Below are positions 35,362 to 45,044 of a stretch of 64,000 bases of DNA, in pieces. Numbering within the stretch: the first letter of the stretch is position 1; the number at the start of each line of letters is the position of its first letter. A model generated the notes under the pieces. It was not told the origin of the DNA. It did no database searches and worked only from the letters and a program-made list of their open reading frames with translations. A program made the position numbers and the translations under genes. The stretch comes from Pseudogracilibacillus sp. (lineage in GTDB: Bacteria > Bacillota > Bacilli > Bacillales > Amphibacillaceae): NCBI GenBank assembly GCA_026169815.1, contig JAPFDT010000043.1, positions 177,183 to 241,182 of the forward strand, read 5' to 3'.

Positions 35362-35466
35362 TGACGACTACTTTCCTGTGGTTACAGCCTCAACTTCTGA
35401 ATCAACACTAACGCGTTGATTCAGGGATTTTTGGACTCGTGCTATTCCCACGGAAGTCAGTCGTCA
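35362..35466. repeat. Structured dispersed repeat, copy C
   Basis: About 105 bp. The left end TGACGACTACTTTCCTGTGG and a right end ending in AGTCGTCA are inverted repeats; the core motifs ACTTTCC and CACGGAAGTC parallel those of copies A and B. Inside is a perfect 9-bp hairpin (TGAATCAAC with GTTGATTCA). It sits between sigB and the helicase gene. A weak terminator-like stem (CACACT...AGTGTG, T5) follows at 35527-35566. Confidence 0.68.
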
Positions 35467-35584
35467 TAAACTCCGGTCAACCAAGATGAAGCTTAAATAT
35501 TCATTTCTTAAAACTAAATTGCCGTGCACACTTCTGCTGTTTTAAGCGGCTTGAGAGTGTGTTTTTCTTATTATCTCTAATAAA

Positions 35585-38500
35585 CTACAATTTATTTTCC
35601 GATTTTTGTTTGAAATGATCAAACTTTTGTGTGATGACATCATAATATTGCTTCTCTTTAAAGCGTTGTAAGTCACCAACGACATAAAACTGCTTTTTCG
35701 CCCTAGTTGCAGCAACGTTTAATAAATTTGGTTTCATACAAGACCAATTCGCAGCTCCATCAGTTGTTGCATCTGTGCCTGTTACGAAATAAACAATATC
35801 TGCTTCTTTTCCTTGGAATGTATGAACTGTGCCGATTGAAGTATGGGCCCATTTTTTAATACCTTTTATCTCTTTGTTTAAACGTTTATTTACTAAAGTA
35901 ATTAATGCGCTTTTCACAGCGGTAAATGGTGTGATGATGAAGATGCTTGGTAATTCACTTTCTTCTACATCTTGGAAATGTTGCTTGATTTGCTCAACGA
36001 TAAATTCACCATGTTCTTTTACATATTGTGCTTGTTCAGTTTGACCTGCTATATCATACCATTTACCGTCGCCGATTTTATCAATTGCTAACACCATTTT
36101 ATTTTCATATGCAATCTCATTAGCAATTGAAAACATCGGCTCAATACAACGACGATGTACCCAGAGTGGAATACCGATTCGTTCTTTATCTTCTCCTTTA
36201 TACGTTCCAATTGGATTTGCATAATCTGCCATTGTTTGTACAGATGCTGTCGGTCCGATATAATGTTCTGACACGTTAAATAACTTTCTTATGTCTGATA
36301 AAATCGTTTCATCTAATGTTACGACAGGTTCAATTTGGATTGGGTCACCTACAATGATTGCTCGTTTCGCCCGCCATAATCCGCCAGCTGCTTGTTGGGG
36401 ACTAGCTTGCCCAGCTTCATCAATAAATAAATAATCAATAAAGTCTTCTCCAATGCCCCGATACATTGTACCTAAACTAGCAAACGTAGTACTCATAACA
36501 GGGAAAAGTAAATGTAATGTTTTCCACATGTGTCCGACATTAACTTTATTTTCTGTAATGTTTAAGTTGATGGACCGTAAATTTTGTAACATTGTAATCG
36601 ATACTTTTAAATGATGGTAATTTTTATGTAAAAATACTTTATGAACTTTTAATGCTTTTAAAAATAACATCCCACGTTTAAAGTTTAGTTCATGTGTTTG
36701 CCACAAGACTGCCTTTTGTCGTTCATTGTAAGAAGACGGCGCCCAAAAGTCATTAGTAGATAATGTTACTTGCTCATATTGATAAAGTTCTTTTTGTTGT
36801 TCTAACTTTTTTAGTTGCTCTTGCAACGCTTTTTCATGTTTTTTCAGTTGATTGATTTTTTCTATGCATTCATCTTGTTCTTTTAATTTTGTTGTTTGTT
36901 GTTTTAATACGTCATCTCTTTCTTGACGGATGTTCATTTCTACTTCGTCTGTTGCGCCTGTGATTGAACGAATTAATTTGGTGAAGAAATTTGGTTTTGG
37001 TAAATTGTTCAGTCGTTCTTTTAAATGCTCATCTTCTTTTTCTAACCGCTTTGTGATACGTACTAAATCTATTTTTTTCTCTTTTTGTTTTGCGAGTTGC
37101 GCCGGTATTTCATTTACCTTTTGCATCACTCTGTCTAATTGTCTCATCGAATTCACATATTGTTGTAGTTCTTGCTTGTCTACTTCGATTTCTTGTCGTA
37201 ATTCATTGAATTCTTTTACTGCATTTTCCCAGGCATTTGCTTCAATAGGTTGCTGCAAGTATTCTAATAAAGGAATCTTTCCATCTTGTTTATTTTGTAG
37301 GCTATTACTAATTTTTTGGATGTTAGTAGACTTTCCGAATGCTCCTGAAAACATGCCCCACGCTTTTCTATCATCTAATAAATTTTCAGCATATTTTGGG
37401 AAGAAATCGAGCTTTTCTGCTTCTTCTGCGTAGGCACAATCGTATTCATAAAAAATAATCGGATCAATTCCTGTTTTTGCCCGTTCTTCTTCACGTTCTT
37501 TTTTGCTAGGTTCATTACGACGAATCATTTCATCTAATAAAGGAAGTTCTTTTGAAATATTTTCTACAGCACCGTTGTTACTTGATGCAACGACCATTGA
37601 ATATTTCGCAATATTTGAGTCTAATTCATACATATTATACGAATAGTCTTTGCCGCTCATTTCGATTTCTTGTTTTCCGACTTTGTTAAATGCTTTCTTT
37701 GGGTCGTCATATGTAGCCATCATTAGCGCACGTTCGACGATTAACTGGGCAAATATATCTTTTAATAATGTCGTTTTTCCTGTTCCGGGAGGTCCATTTA
37801 CCGAGTTAATTCGTTCATCCGTATGTAAAATATGATTGACTGCAACTTGTTGCATAAGAGATAAGCGATGATTGACAGGGGAAGGCCAACGTCCGATTGG
37901 TAATTTTTCCACTGATAACATTGCTTCAATTGCTTGTTCGTTTTCATCGATATCAATTTTCATCTCTGTTCCATTTATAAAGTGAGCTAACGTTTTGTTT
38001 GCACCTTGTTTCAAAATAGTTTGTAAGTCATTTAAGTAAAAGCTATTAAACATATTTGAATCTAATGGCGTTGTTTTATTAAAAATTAAGCATTGGACAT
38101 ATGACCTGTTAATATCACTCGTAACAGAATTAAAATAATCGACAAACAATTGTTCAGTTTGCTTTAACTTTGGTTCATTTACGCCATTTTGAAAGATTAC
38201 TCGTAACTTCTCTTCAAATCTAATTTTCTTTTCATCGTAGCGATCTGTAAAGTCATCATAAGAAATATTGCCAGTTCTTTTTATATCATCAATAATTAAT
38301 TGCACATGTGGAATCGACAGCGAACCCTCAATGTAATCTCCCTTATCATTGACATCGAATGTAAAGCTGTAATATAAGTCGTTTGATTTATTAATAATGT
38401 CTTCTTCACTGTTAAAATAGCTCCGTAATAAGGTGACTAATTCCGTATTCGTATAAGCGCTCATATAATATGTATATTGTATTGCATTTTTAGTTGGCTT

Positions 38501-38668
38501 AGTTAATTCTAACGTTTCTAGAAGGGGAGCAGATTGAGATATAGGTACAACACTTTTAAAACGTTTATCCCCTTTAATTAGTTTTCTATTAATTTCTGTC
38601 GTTAAAGATGGTATTTCACGAGGATTAATCATTTCTAGAAATGTCCAACTTTTTATTACATTCGTCAT
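35585..38668 (-). CDS. Large SF1 (Upf1-like) helicase/AAA domain protein
   Basis: 1027-residue superfamily 1 ATPase. Walker A VNGPPGTGKTTLL lies near residue 295. A Glu/Lys/Gln-rich coiled-coil insertion occupies about 490-640. Then come Walker B LFIDEAGQASPQQAAGG, motif III GDPIQIEPVV, motif V TVHTFQGKEADIVYF and motif VI NVAATRAKKQFYVVGD. It has the layout of DNA2/NAM7/Upf1-like helicases, with no recognisable nuclease domain. It may act in DNA repair, RNA metabolism or defence; nothing nearby decides. ATG 38668 is preferred over 38677, which abuts the AGAAAGG site. It is the only minus-strand gene between 28.9 and 42.2 kb. Confidence 0.8.
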   Translation of the reverse strand: MTNVIKSWTFLEMINPREIPSLTTEINRKLIKGDKRFKSVVPISQSAPLLETLELTKPTKNAIQYTYYMSAYTNTELVTLLRSYFNSEEDIINKSNDLYYSFTFDVNDKGDYIEGSLSIPHVQLIIDDIKRTGNISYDDFTDRYDEKKIRFEEKLRVIFQNGVNEPKLKQTEQLFVDYFNSVTSDINRSYVQCLIFNKTTPLDSNMFNSFYLNDLQTILKQGANKTLAHFINGTEMKIDIDENEQAIEAMLSVEKLPIGRWPSPVNHRLSLMQQVAVNHILHTDERINSVNGPPGTGKTTLLKDIFAQLIVERALMMATYDDPKKAFNKVGKQEIEMSGKDYSYNMYELDSNIAKYSMVVASSNNGAVENISKELPLLDEMIRRNEPSKKEREEERAKTGIDPIIFYEYDCAYAEEAEKLDFFPKYAENLLDDRKAWGMFSGAFGKSTNIQKISNSLQNKQDGKIPLLEYLQQPIEANAWENAVKEFNELRQEIEVDKQELQQYVNSMRQLDRVMQKVNEIPAQLAKQKEKKIDLVRITKRLEKEDEHLKERLNNLPKPNFFTKLIRSITGATDEVEMNIRQERDDVLKQQTTKLKEQDECIEKINQLKKHEKALQEQLKKLEQQKELYQYEQVTLSTNDFWAPSSYNERQKAVLWQTHELNFKRGMLFLKALKVHKVFLHKNYHHLKVSITMLQNLRSINLNITENKVNVGHMWKTLHLLFPVMSTTFASLGTMYRGIGEDFIDYLFIDEAGQASPQQAAGGLWRAKRAIIVGDPIQIEPVVTLDETILSDIRKLFNVSEHYIGPTASVQTMADYANPIGTYKGEDKERIGIPLWVHRRCIEPMFSIANEIAYENKMVLAIDKIGDGKWYDIAGQTEQAQYVKEHGEFIVEQIKQHFQDVEESELPSIFIITPFTAVKSALITLVNKRLNKEIKGIKKWAHTSIGTVHTFQGKEADIVYFVTGTDATTDGAANWSCMKPNLLNVAATRAKKQFYVVGDLQRFKEKQYYDVITQKFDHFKQKSENKL

Positions 38669-38907
38669 CTGAAGCATCCTTTCTTATTACATTAAGTATA
38701 AACATCGTTGGTCAAAGGTGTCTATTTACTATGCTAACTTATGTGACGTAAAATGATAAGTCTTTTTACATATTATATGAGCTTAAATAGGTAGAATGTG
38801 AGCTTGCTAACTACTACGATTTGTTTATTTTGTGAAAAAAGATGTTACGACTGCATTTGTTCGTCAAACTTTGGTAAAATAGATATGTTGGAAGGAGAGG
38901 TTTTTTT

Positions 38908-41055
38908 GTGAATGAATTATTGGAATTAGTTGCAAAAGAAGTATCATTGAAAACTTCGATTGTACAGCAAGTGATTGATTTATTAGATGAAGGAAATACT
39001 GTCCCATTTATTGCGCGTTACCGTAAAGAGGCAACAGGTGGACTTGATGAGGTGCAAATAAAAGAAATTCAAGATAAATGGACATATGCAGTACAGTTAG
39101 CGGAACGTAAAGAGGAAGTTTTACGTTTAATTGAAGAACAAGGAAAATTAACTGAAAAATTAGCTGCCGATATTACGAAAGCGACCAAATTACAACGGGT
39201 AGAAGATTTATATCGTCCCTATCGTCAGAAGCGTCGTACTCGTGCGACAATCGCAAAAGAAAAAGGATTAGAACCATTAGCAGAATTAGTTTGGAAGCAA
39301 GAAGTTGCAAATCTTGAAAATGAAGCGGAAGCGTATTTTTCAGAAGAGCATGAGCTTGCAAGTACAGAAGATGTTTTAGCAGGTGTGAATGATATTATCG
39401 CAGAATGGATTTCAGATGATCCAGCATTTCGTGATCACATTCGTGAAACGACGTGGAAACAAGGAGACATTATCACGACGTTGAAAGATGCTGAAAAAGA
39501 TGAGACAGAGATTTTTAAAATGTATTACGATTATAAAGAGCCTGTCCGTACGTTAGTATCACATCGTGTTTTAGCGATTAATCGTGGGGAAAAAGAGGAT
39601 GTATTGCGTGTAGCAATTGAACCGCCGACGGAAAAGTTAGAACAATATTTACAGAAGCATGTCATTGGACAGGTGAAAGAAACAGCATGTGCATCGGTAC
39701 TTGAAGCGGCAATTGAAGATAGTTTTAAACGATTAATTGAGCCATCTGTTGAACGTGAAATTCGTAATCGTTTAACAGAAATGGGAGAAGAACAAGCGAT
39801 TAGCGTGTTCTCAGAAAACTTGCGTAATTTATTGTTACAACCACCATTACGAGGTCGGAAGATTTTAGCGGTAGATCCGGCATTTCGAACAGGTTGTAAA
39901 TTAGCGGTAGTCGATGAGACGGGAAGAATGCTCGATATTAGTGTTATGTTCCCGACAGCACCACGTAATGATGTGAAAGGTTCCGAGAAAAAGGTATTAG
40001 ATTTTGTAAATAAACATGATATTGAATTAATTGCGATTGGGAACGGAACAGCTTCACGTGAGACGGAACAATTTATTGCTGATGTTATTTCGAATAATGC
40101 ATTAGATGTTCCTTATATTATTGTCAATGAAGCAGGGGCAAGTGTGTATTCTGCGTCTGAATTAGCGCGTGAGGAGTTCCCAGATTTAGAAGTAGAAGAA
40201 CGAAGCGCAGTATCAATTGGACGACGTGTACAAGATCCGTTAGCTGAACTAGTGAAAATTGATCCAAAATCAATTGGTGTCGGACAATATCAACATGATG
40301 TTAGTCAAAAAGATTTAAATAATGAGCTCGGTTTTGTCGTTGAAACCGCAGTAAACCAAGTTGGCGTAAACGTTAATACTGCATCTAGTTCGTTATTGGA
40401 ACACGTAGCAGGTTTAAGTAAAACGACAGCTAATAATATTGTGAAAGAACGAGAGGTATTAGGTAAATTTACAAAACGTGCGCAACTAAAGAAAGTACCA
40501 CGTCTTGGACCAAAAACATATGAACAAAGTATTGGATTCTTGCGGATTATAGATGGAGAACATCCATTAGATCAAACACCAATTCACCCAGAAAGTTATC
40601 CTGCAACAGAAGCGCTATTAAGTGAGTTGGACTGTGGGTTAACGGAAATTGGTTCAGAAGCTGTTCGTGAAAAGTTAAAAACAGTTAATCCGAAAGAAAT
40701 GGCAGAAACATTAGATGTTGGAGAATTAACCCTTATCGATATTATTGCAGCCTTGCAACAACCTGGGCGTGATTTACGTGATGATTTTCCACAACCAATT
40801 TTAAAACAAAAAGTATTATCGATGAAAGATTTAGAGCAAGGAATGGAACTTGAAGGAACCGTACGAAATGTCGTGGACTTCGGAGCATTCGTTGATATTG
40901 GAGTAGGACAAGACGGTCTTGTTCATATTTCAAAATTAGCATCACGTTTTGTAAAACACCCGATGGATGTCGTCTCAGTTGGTGATGTCGTCACTGTTTG
41001 GGTAGATGATGTAGATGTTAAACGTAACCGAATTGCTTTAACAATGATACAGTAA
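38908..41055 (+). CDS. tex: Tex-family RNA-binding transcription accessory protein
   Basis: 715-residue Tex protein (Bacillus YdcI). In order: the helical N-terminal domain with VPFIARYRKEATGGLDE, the YqgF-like RNase H fold (ILAVDPAFRTGCKLAVVDETG), tandem helix-hairpin-helix motifs (VNTASSSLLEHVAGLSKTTA; KKVPRLGPKTYEQSIGFLRI) and a C-terminal S1 domain (LEGTVRNVVDFGAFVDIGVGQDGLVHISKL). It binds nucleic acids and is thought to act on stalled transcription or translation complexes. GTG start at 38908 with GGAAGGAGAGG upstream. Monocistronic. Confidence 0.95.
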   Translation: MNELLELVAKEVSLKTSIVQQVIDLLDEGNTVPFIARYRKEATGGLDEVQIKEIQDKWTYAVQLAERKEEVLRLIEEQGKLTEKLAADITKATKLQRVEDLYRPYRQKRRTRATIAKEKGLEPLAELVWKQEVANLENEAEAYFSEEHELASTEDVLAGVNDIIAEWISDDPAFRDHIRETTWKQGDIITTLKDAEKDETEIFKMYYDYKEPVRTLVSHRVLAINRGEKEDVLRVAIEPPTEKLEQYLQKHVIGQVKETACASVLEAAIEDSFKRLIEPSVEREIRNRLTEMGEEQAISVFSENLRNLLLQPPLRGRKILAVDPAFRTGCKLAVVDETGRMLDISVMFPTAPRNDVKGSEKKVLDFVNKHDIELIAIGNGTASRETEQFIADVISNNALDVPYIIVNEAGASVYSASELAREEFPDLEVEERSAVSIGRRVQDPLAELVKIDPKSIGVGQYQHDVSQKDLNNELGFVVETAVNQVGVNVNTASSSLLEHVAGLSKTTANNIVKEREVLGKFTKRAQLKKVPRLGPKTYEQSIGFLRIIDGEHPLDQTPIHPESYPATEALLSELDCGLTEIGSEAVREKLKTVNPKEMAETLDVGELTLIDIIAALQQPGRDLRDDFPQPILKQKVLSMKDLEQGMELEGTVRNVVDFGAFVDIGVGQDGLVHISKLASRFVKHPMDVVSVGDVVTVWVDDVDVKRNRIALTMIQ

Positions 41056-41089
41056 AGTAATATTTAAATTTAATTATAATCTAACAAAG

Positions 41090-41119
41090 AAAGCGTTGTG
41101 CTAAGTCACAACGCTTTTT
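41090..41119 (+). terminator. Terminator of tex
   Basis: Perfect 11-bp arms (41090-41100 and 41107-41117) with a 6-nt loop and T residues. Confidence 0.93.
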
Positions 41120-41389
41120 GTTATGTAAAAAGGTTGTAATCAGTTATTTTTGGCTTATCTATCTCATAATATTTATGTATGAGCTTTCCCTCAATATTAT
41201 GAACTTTTTCCTTCCTTACGAATTAAAACTTTTTTTTAATGATCTAATCAAATTTATAATAGGATAATTCACTAGAAAACACGAACGACTAGAAACTAAA
41301 TTGAATTATAAAATTAATTCAAGGTGATTAGTTTTTAAATGAATAAAATAGGGAATAATACAAAACATGATAAAAGGAGGAGATAAACA

Positions 41390-41947
41390 ATGAAGAAAAT
41401 AGGCATGCTACTTAGTGCATTGTTGATAGTTATATTTTTAGCAGCTTGTGGTGATGATGGAGCAGACGAAGATTCACTTGAAGATACTGCACAAGATGCT
41501 ATTGAAGACACTTTAGATAATAACGAAGAGGATCATAATGACGATGGTGAGGAGCAGACGGACGAAAACGAAGAAGGTAATACATCAGAGGAAGCATCTG
41601 ATCAGGATGATATGAAAAATATGATGGATGAATTAAATTTTGATGAAATTGAAATCGAAATTTCTTATGGAAAAGATCAAGAATATGAAGTAGAAATTGA
41701 ACGACATAGTAATGGAGATATCGATGCAGAAATTGAAGACGAATTAAATGGAGAAGATATTAACGATGATTTAGAAGCATTTAACAAATTATATCCGAAA
41801 GTAAAACAGTTAGATATCGAACAAGACACGGATAAAGAAGAAGTAATTAAACAAGTGTTAGATATATTTGAACTAGACGATGATTATGAAGAATTCGAAG
41901 TTGAAATTACATTTAACGATGGCACAAAATTATCTTATGAAGATTAA
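41390..41947 (+). CDS. Acidic lipoprotein
   Basis: 185-residue predicted lipoprotein: signal peptide MKKIGMLLSALLIVIFLAAC with the lipidated Cys at residue 20. It is followed by a long Asp/Glu-rich linker (about residues 22-85) and a small domain rich in alternating charged strands (EIEIEISYGKDQEYEVEIE). It resembles in design the lipoprotein at 17.6 kb, but the C-terminal domains differ. Strong AAAGGAGG ribosome site. Function unknown. Confidence 0.78.
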   Translation: MKKIGMLLSALLIVIFLAACGDDGADEDSLEDTAQDAIEDTLDNNEEDHNDDGEEQTDENEEGNTSEEASDQDDMKNMMDELNFDEIEIEISYGKDQEYEVEIERHSNGDIDAEIEDELNGEDINDDLEAFNKLYPKVKQLDIEQDTDKEEVIKQVLDIFELDDDYEEFEVEITFNDGTKLSYED

Positions 41948-42001
41948 TAAATAGTTCCAACTAAATTTTAATACAATAAAATTGAATCTTTATTAAAAAT
42001 T

Positions 42002-42110
42002 CGCGCGAAGTCGCTCTAAATTCGATCGAGGGCACATTAAACCGCGTGAAGTTGCTCTAAATTCGAGCAAGCGCACACAAAACCGCGCGAAGTCTTAAGA
42101 AATTCGCGCC
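42002..42110. repeat. 41-bp tandem repeat array, about 2.7 units
   Basis: Two full units of exactly 41 bp (42002-42042, 42043-42083) and a partial third (42084-42110). Each begins CGCGCGAAGT or CGCGTGAAGT and contains GCTCTAAATTCGA. They differ at a few positions. GC-rich against an A+T-rich surrounding. No open frame crosses the array with a start and ribosome site. Confidence 0.82.
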
Positions 42111-42160
42111 AATAATAATATAAAATAAAAAATGTCATCTCACTAGACATGATTATATTA

Positions 42161-42201
42161 AAAACAGTCAGCTTGTGCACTAGGCTCAAGCTGACTGTTT
42201 T
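42161..42201. terminator. Terminator of the catalase gene
   Basis: Perfect 15-bp arms (42161-42175 and 42187-42201). It serves the minus-strand catalase gene and perhaps the plus-strand lipoprotein gene. Confidence 0.87.
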
Positions 42202-42219
42202 AATTCTATTTCTATTTAA

Positions 42220-43719
42220 TTAGTAATCTCTTTCAGCAGCTGCGGCTTCAATCTTGCTCATGTCAATTCCGGCAGCTTTTGCTACACCCTCACCATATGC
42301 TGGGTCAGCTTTGTAGCAACTTACGATGTAGCGAATTTTGATAAATTCTTCTGCACCTTCAAAGTTACGTGCTGTGTTTTCGAAAAGTAATTGTTTTTTC
42401 TCATCAGTTAATAAGTTAAATAGTTTACCAGGTTGTTCGTAATAGTTATCGTCATCTTCACGGAAATCCCAATGTGTTGCAGGACCATTAATTTCTAATG
42501 GTGGCTCCATTGTTTCCGGTTGTTCTTCCCACTCACCATATGAGTTCGGCTCGTAGTGAATTCTACTACCATGGTTACCATCAACGCGCATTTGTCCATC
42601 GCGGTGGAAGCTATGCACAGGACATTTTGGATGTGGCGCATTTACTGGAATCTGATGGTGGTTAACCCCTAGACGGTAACGTTGTGTATCGCCGTATGAG
42701 AATAGACGACCTTGTAACATTTTATCTGGAGAAAATCCAATTCCTGGTACGATGTTAGCTGGTGTAAATGCAGCTTGTTCAACATCTTGGAAATAGTTTT
42801 CAGGGTTACGATTTAATTCAAACTCTCCAACTTCAATTAATGGGAAATCACCTTTGTACCAAACCTTAGTTAAGTCAAAAGGATTGTATGGCATATTTTC
42901 TGCCTCTTCTTCTGTCATAACTTGGATGTACATTTTCCATTTCGGGAAGTTACCTTCTTCAATGTTGTTGTACAGGTCACGCTGGTTTGCTTCACGGTCA
43001 TGACCAGTGATTTCAGCTGCTTCCTGGTCAGAAAAATTATCAATACCTTGTTGTGTACGCATATGGAACTTAACCCAAACACGTTCGTTATCTGCGTTAA
43101 TCATACTGAATGTGTGGCTTCCAAATCCGTGCATATGACGGAACGACTTAGGAATTCCACGATCACTCATGATGATTGTAACCTGGTGTAATGCTTCTGG
43201 TAAAGAAGACCAGAAATCCCAGTTGTTATTCGGTGAACGCATATTTGTACGTGGATCACGTTTAACAGCGTGGTTTAAATCAGGGAACTGCATCGGGTCA
43301 CGGAAGAAAAATACAGGTGTATTGTTTCCAACTAAGTCCCAGTTACCTTCTTCAGTATAGAATTTTAATGCAAAACCACGGATATCACGCTCATGGTCTG
43401 CAGCTCCACGTTCACCTGCTACTGTTGAGAAACGAGCAAACATGTCTGTTTCTTTACCGACTTCTGAGAAAATATTTGCTTTTGTATATTTTGTAATGTC
43501 GTTTGTTACTTTAAATGTACCGAAAGCTCCAGAACCTTTTGCGTGCATACGACGCTCTGGAATTACTTCACGGTCAAACTGTGCTAGTTTTTCAATTAAC
43601 CAAAAATCTTCTAATAAAATTGGACCTCTAGGACCAGCAGTTTTAGAGTTTTGGTTATCTGGCACTGGCATTCCAGCTGCCGTAGTTAATCTTTTCTTTT
43701 TGTATTGATCATTTGTCAT
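42220..43719 (-). CDS. katA: Monofunctional haem catalase
   Basis: 499-residue clade 3-type catalase degrading hydrogen peroxide. The distal His is in [13 protein letters not shown], Asn in [16 protein letters not shown], and the proximal haem-ligand Tyr in [14 protein letters not shown]. The length is typical of small-subunit catalases. No signal peptide, so cytosolic. Minus strand, with its own promoter and a PerR-box-like operator upstream, and a strong terminator downstream, so it is a single-gene peroxide-response unit. Confidence 0.95.
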   Translation of the reverse strand: MTNDQYKKKRLTTAAGMPVPDNQNSKTAGPRGPILLEDFWLIEKLAQFDREVIPERRMHAKGSGAFGTFKVTNDITKYTKANIFSEVGKETDMFARFSTVAGERGAADHERDIRGFALKFYTEEGNWDLVGNNTPVFFFRDPMQFPDLNHAVKRDPRTNMRSPNNNWDFWSSLPEALHQVTIIMSDRGIPKSFRHMHGFGSHTFSMINADNERVWVKFHMRTQQGIDNFSDQEAAEITGHDREANQRDLYNNIEEGNFPKWKMYIQVMTEEEAENMPYNPFDLTKVWYKGDFPLIEVGEFELNRNPENYFQDVEQAAFTPANIVPGIGFSPDKMLQGRLFSYGDTQRYRLGVNHHQIPVNAPHPKCPVHSFHRDGQMRVDGNHGSRIHYEPNSYGEWEEQPETMEPPLEINGPATHWDFREDDDNYYEQPGKLFNLLTDEKKQLLFENTARNFEGAEEFIKIRYIVSCYKADPAYGEGVAKAAGIDMSKIEAAAAERDY

Positions 43720-43743
43720 TTATAAACGCACCTCTCTCATAAC

Positions 43744-43783
43744 TTGTAATTAATATAATATCATACTGATTATAATTTGACAA
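43744..43783 (-). promoter_or_regulatory. katA promoter with PerR-box
   Basis: On the minus strand TTGTCA (43783-43778), 17-nt spacer, TATTAT (43760-43755). The 15-mer TTATATTAATTACAA at 43758-43744 matches the Per box TTATAATNATTATAA at 12 of 14 defined positions and overlaps the -10, as expected for peroxide derepression by PerR. A further inverted repeat with 9-bp arms (43766-43774 and 43796-43804) surrounds the -35. Confidence 0.65.
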
Positions 43784-44021
43784 GGTATTGATTCGTATAA
43801 TCAGTTACAATCCCGTTGTGATAGTTGTTTGATTGAAAAACATTTACTATATTATTAATTATACATATTTGTTTAAGAAACTGTGTTATCAATTAGTTAT
43901 CTTAAATGATAATGGAAAAATGAAAAGCGTAGAAAAATAGGAAGGAAAATAGATTATAAATTAAACATTTAAGTAATCTATTCCCATTATACTATGATAT
44001 AAACTCTTTATTAGTATATGT

Positions 44022-44037
44022 TTGTGATTTGTCACAA
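44022..44037. promoter_or_regulatory. TTGTGA palindrome upstream of the DUF368 gene
   Basis: TTGTGA-TTTG-TCACAA, perfect 6-bp arms with a 4-nt centre, in the 460-nt divergent region between katA and the DUF368 gene. The half-sites are those of Crp/Fnr- or Rex-type regulators, but the spacing is shorter than the usual sites of either. Confidence 0.35.
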
Positions 44038-44180
44038 TTATTAAGTGTTTATTTTTAACTTCATTACATATATAATATCTATCGTACATAATATTTGGTA
44101 TGATAACTGAAGGTTGTTTATTACAAGGAAAGATGATGAGAATGAACAATAGATAGACTTATTTAAAGGAGAAAAATTCG

Positions 44181-44987
44181 ATGGAATGGAAAAATATTTA
44201 CCGTGGTATAATCATGGGAATTAGTGATGTTGTACCAGGAGTTAGTGGTGGTACAATTGCAGTAATATTAGGTATTTATGATCGATTAATAGCTGCGATT
44301 AACGGATTGTTTTCAAAAGAGTGGAAGAAACATATTATGTTTTTAATACCATTGGCTATTGGTGTAGGTACTGCGATATTTTTATTTAGCCATTTAATGG
44401 ACTGGTTGTTAACGTATCATGAGCGACCGACGTTTTATTTCTTTTCAGGCTTAATTATTGGTGTACTCCCTTTTTTATTTCGTGAGTCAGAAGCAAAAAC
44501 AACTTTTCGAACGTATCATTATATTTTGCTTATAGCCGCAATTGCGCTTATTACACTTTTACCAACGAATATTAGTGAGAGTGCGGTAATTGAGGAGCGT
44601 ACCTTAGCTATTTATGGATTGTTATTTATTTCAGGGATTGTAGCAAGTGCAGCGATGATTTTACCAGGTGTTAGTGGTTCATTTATTTTTCTAGTGCTAG
44701 GTGTATATCAGACGGTGATCTTTTCTATCAAAACGCTAGATATTAAAGTAATCATTGTAGTAGCAATTGGTATTTTTATAGGAATTATCTTAATGAGTAA
44801 GGTTATTCATTATTTTTTAACACATTTTCATACTGCGACCTTTGCGTCCATTATTGGGTTAGTGATTGGGTCTATCTTCATTATATTTCCTGGTTGGGCG
44901 GAAAATATGGGAGAATTGTTACTTTGTATCATCGTGTTTGCTGGTGGTTTAAGTGCGGCATATTTATTAGGAAAAGTAGAATATTAA
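44181..44987 (+). CDS. DUF368 membrane protein (polyprenyl-phosphate transporter type)
   Basis: 268-residue polytopic membrane protein with the duplicated DUF368 signature: MGISDVVPGVSGGTIAVILGIYDRLI near the N-terminus and AAMILPGVSGSFIFLVLGVY in the middle. These re-entrant VPGVSGG repeats mark the family (PopT) reported to recycle undecaprenyl phosphate across the membrane, needed for cell-wall polymer synthesis. Start ATG with AAAGGAGA upstream. Convergent with the glyoxalase-like gene and sharing a bidirectional terminator. Confidence 0.9.
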   Translation: MEWKNIYRGIIMGISDVVPGVSGGTIAVILGIYDRLIAAINGLFSKEWKKHIMFLIPLAIGVGTAIFLFSHLMDWLLTYHERPTFYFFSGLIIGVLPFLFRESEAKTTFRTYHYILLIAAIALITLLPTNISESAVIEERTLAIYGLLFISGIVASAAMILPGVSGSFIFLVLGVYQTVIFSIKTLDIKVIIVVAIGIFIGIILMSKVIHYFLTHFHTATFASIIGLVIGSIFIIFPGWAENMGELLLCIIVFAGGLSAAYLLGKVEY

Positions 44988-44990
44988 TAA

Positions 44991-45037
44991 AAAGGCGATT
45001 TTCATTTATCAATAGCGATAATGAAAATCGCTTTTTT
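44991..45037. terminator. Bidirectional terminator
   Basis: CGATTTTCATT pairs perfectly with AATGAAAATCG, with A-run and T-run flanks, between two convergent genes. Confidence 0.9.
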
Positions 45038-45044
45038 ATATGTG

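Noticed and set aside
36930..37433. 167-codon open frame antisense to the helicase gene
   Set aside because: Ser/Cys/Phe-rich shadow of the coiled-coil part of the helicase; no ribosome site.
42002..42110. CRISPR array
   Set aside because: Units are directly adjacent with no spacers, only about 2.7 copies, and no cas genes are in the window.
43961..44149. 62-codon minus-strand open frame between katA and the DUF368 gene
   Set aside because: No ribosome site; A+T-rich chance frame.
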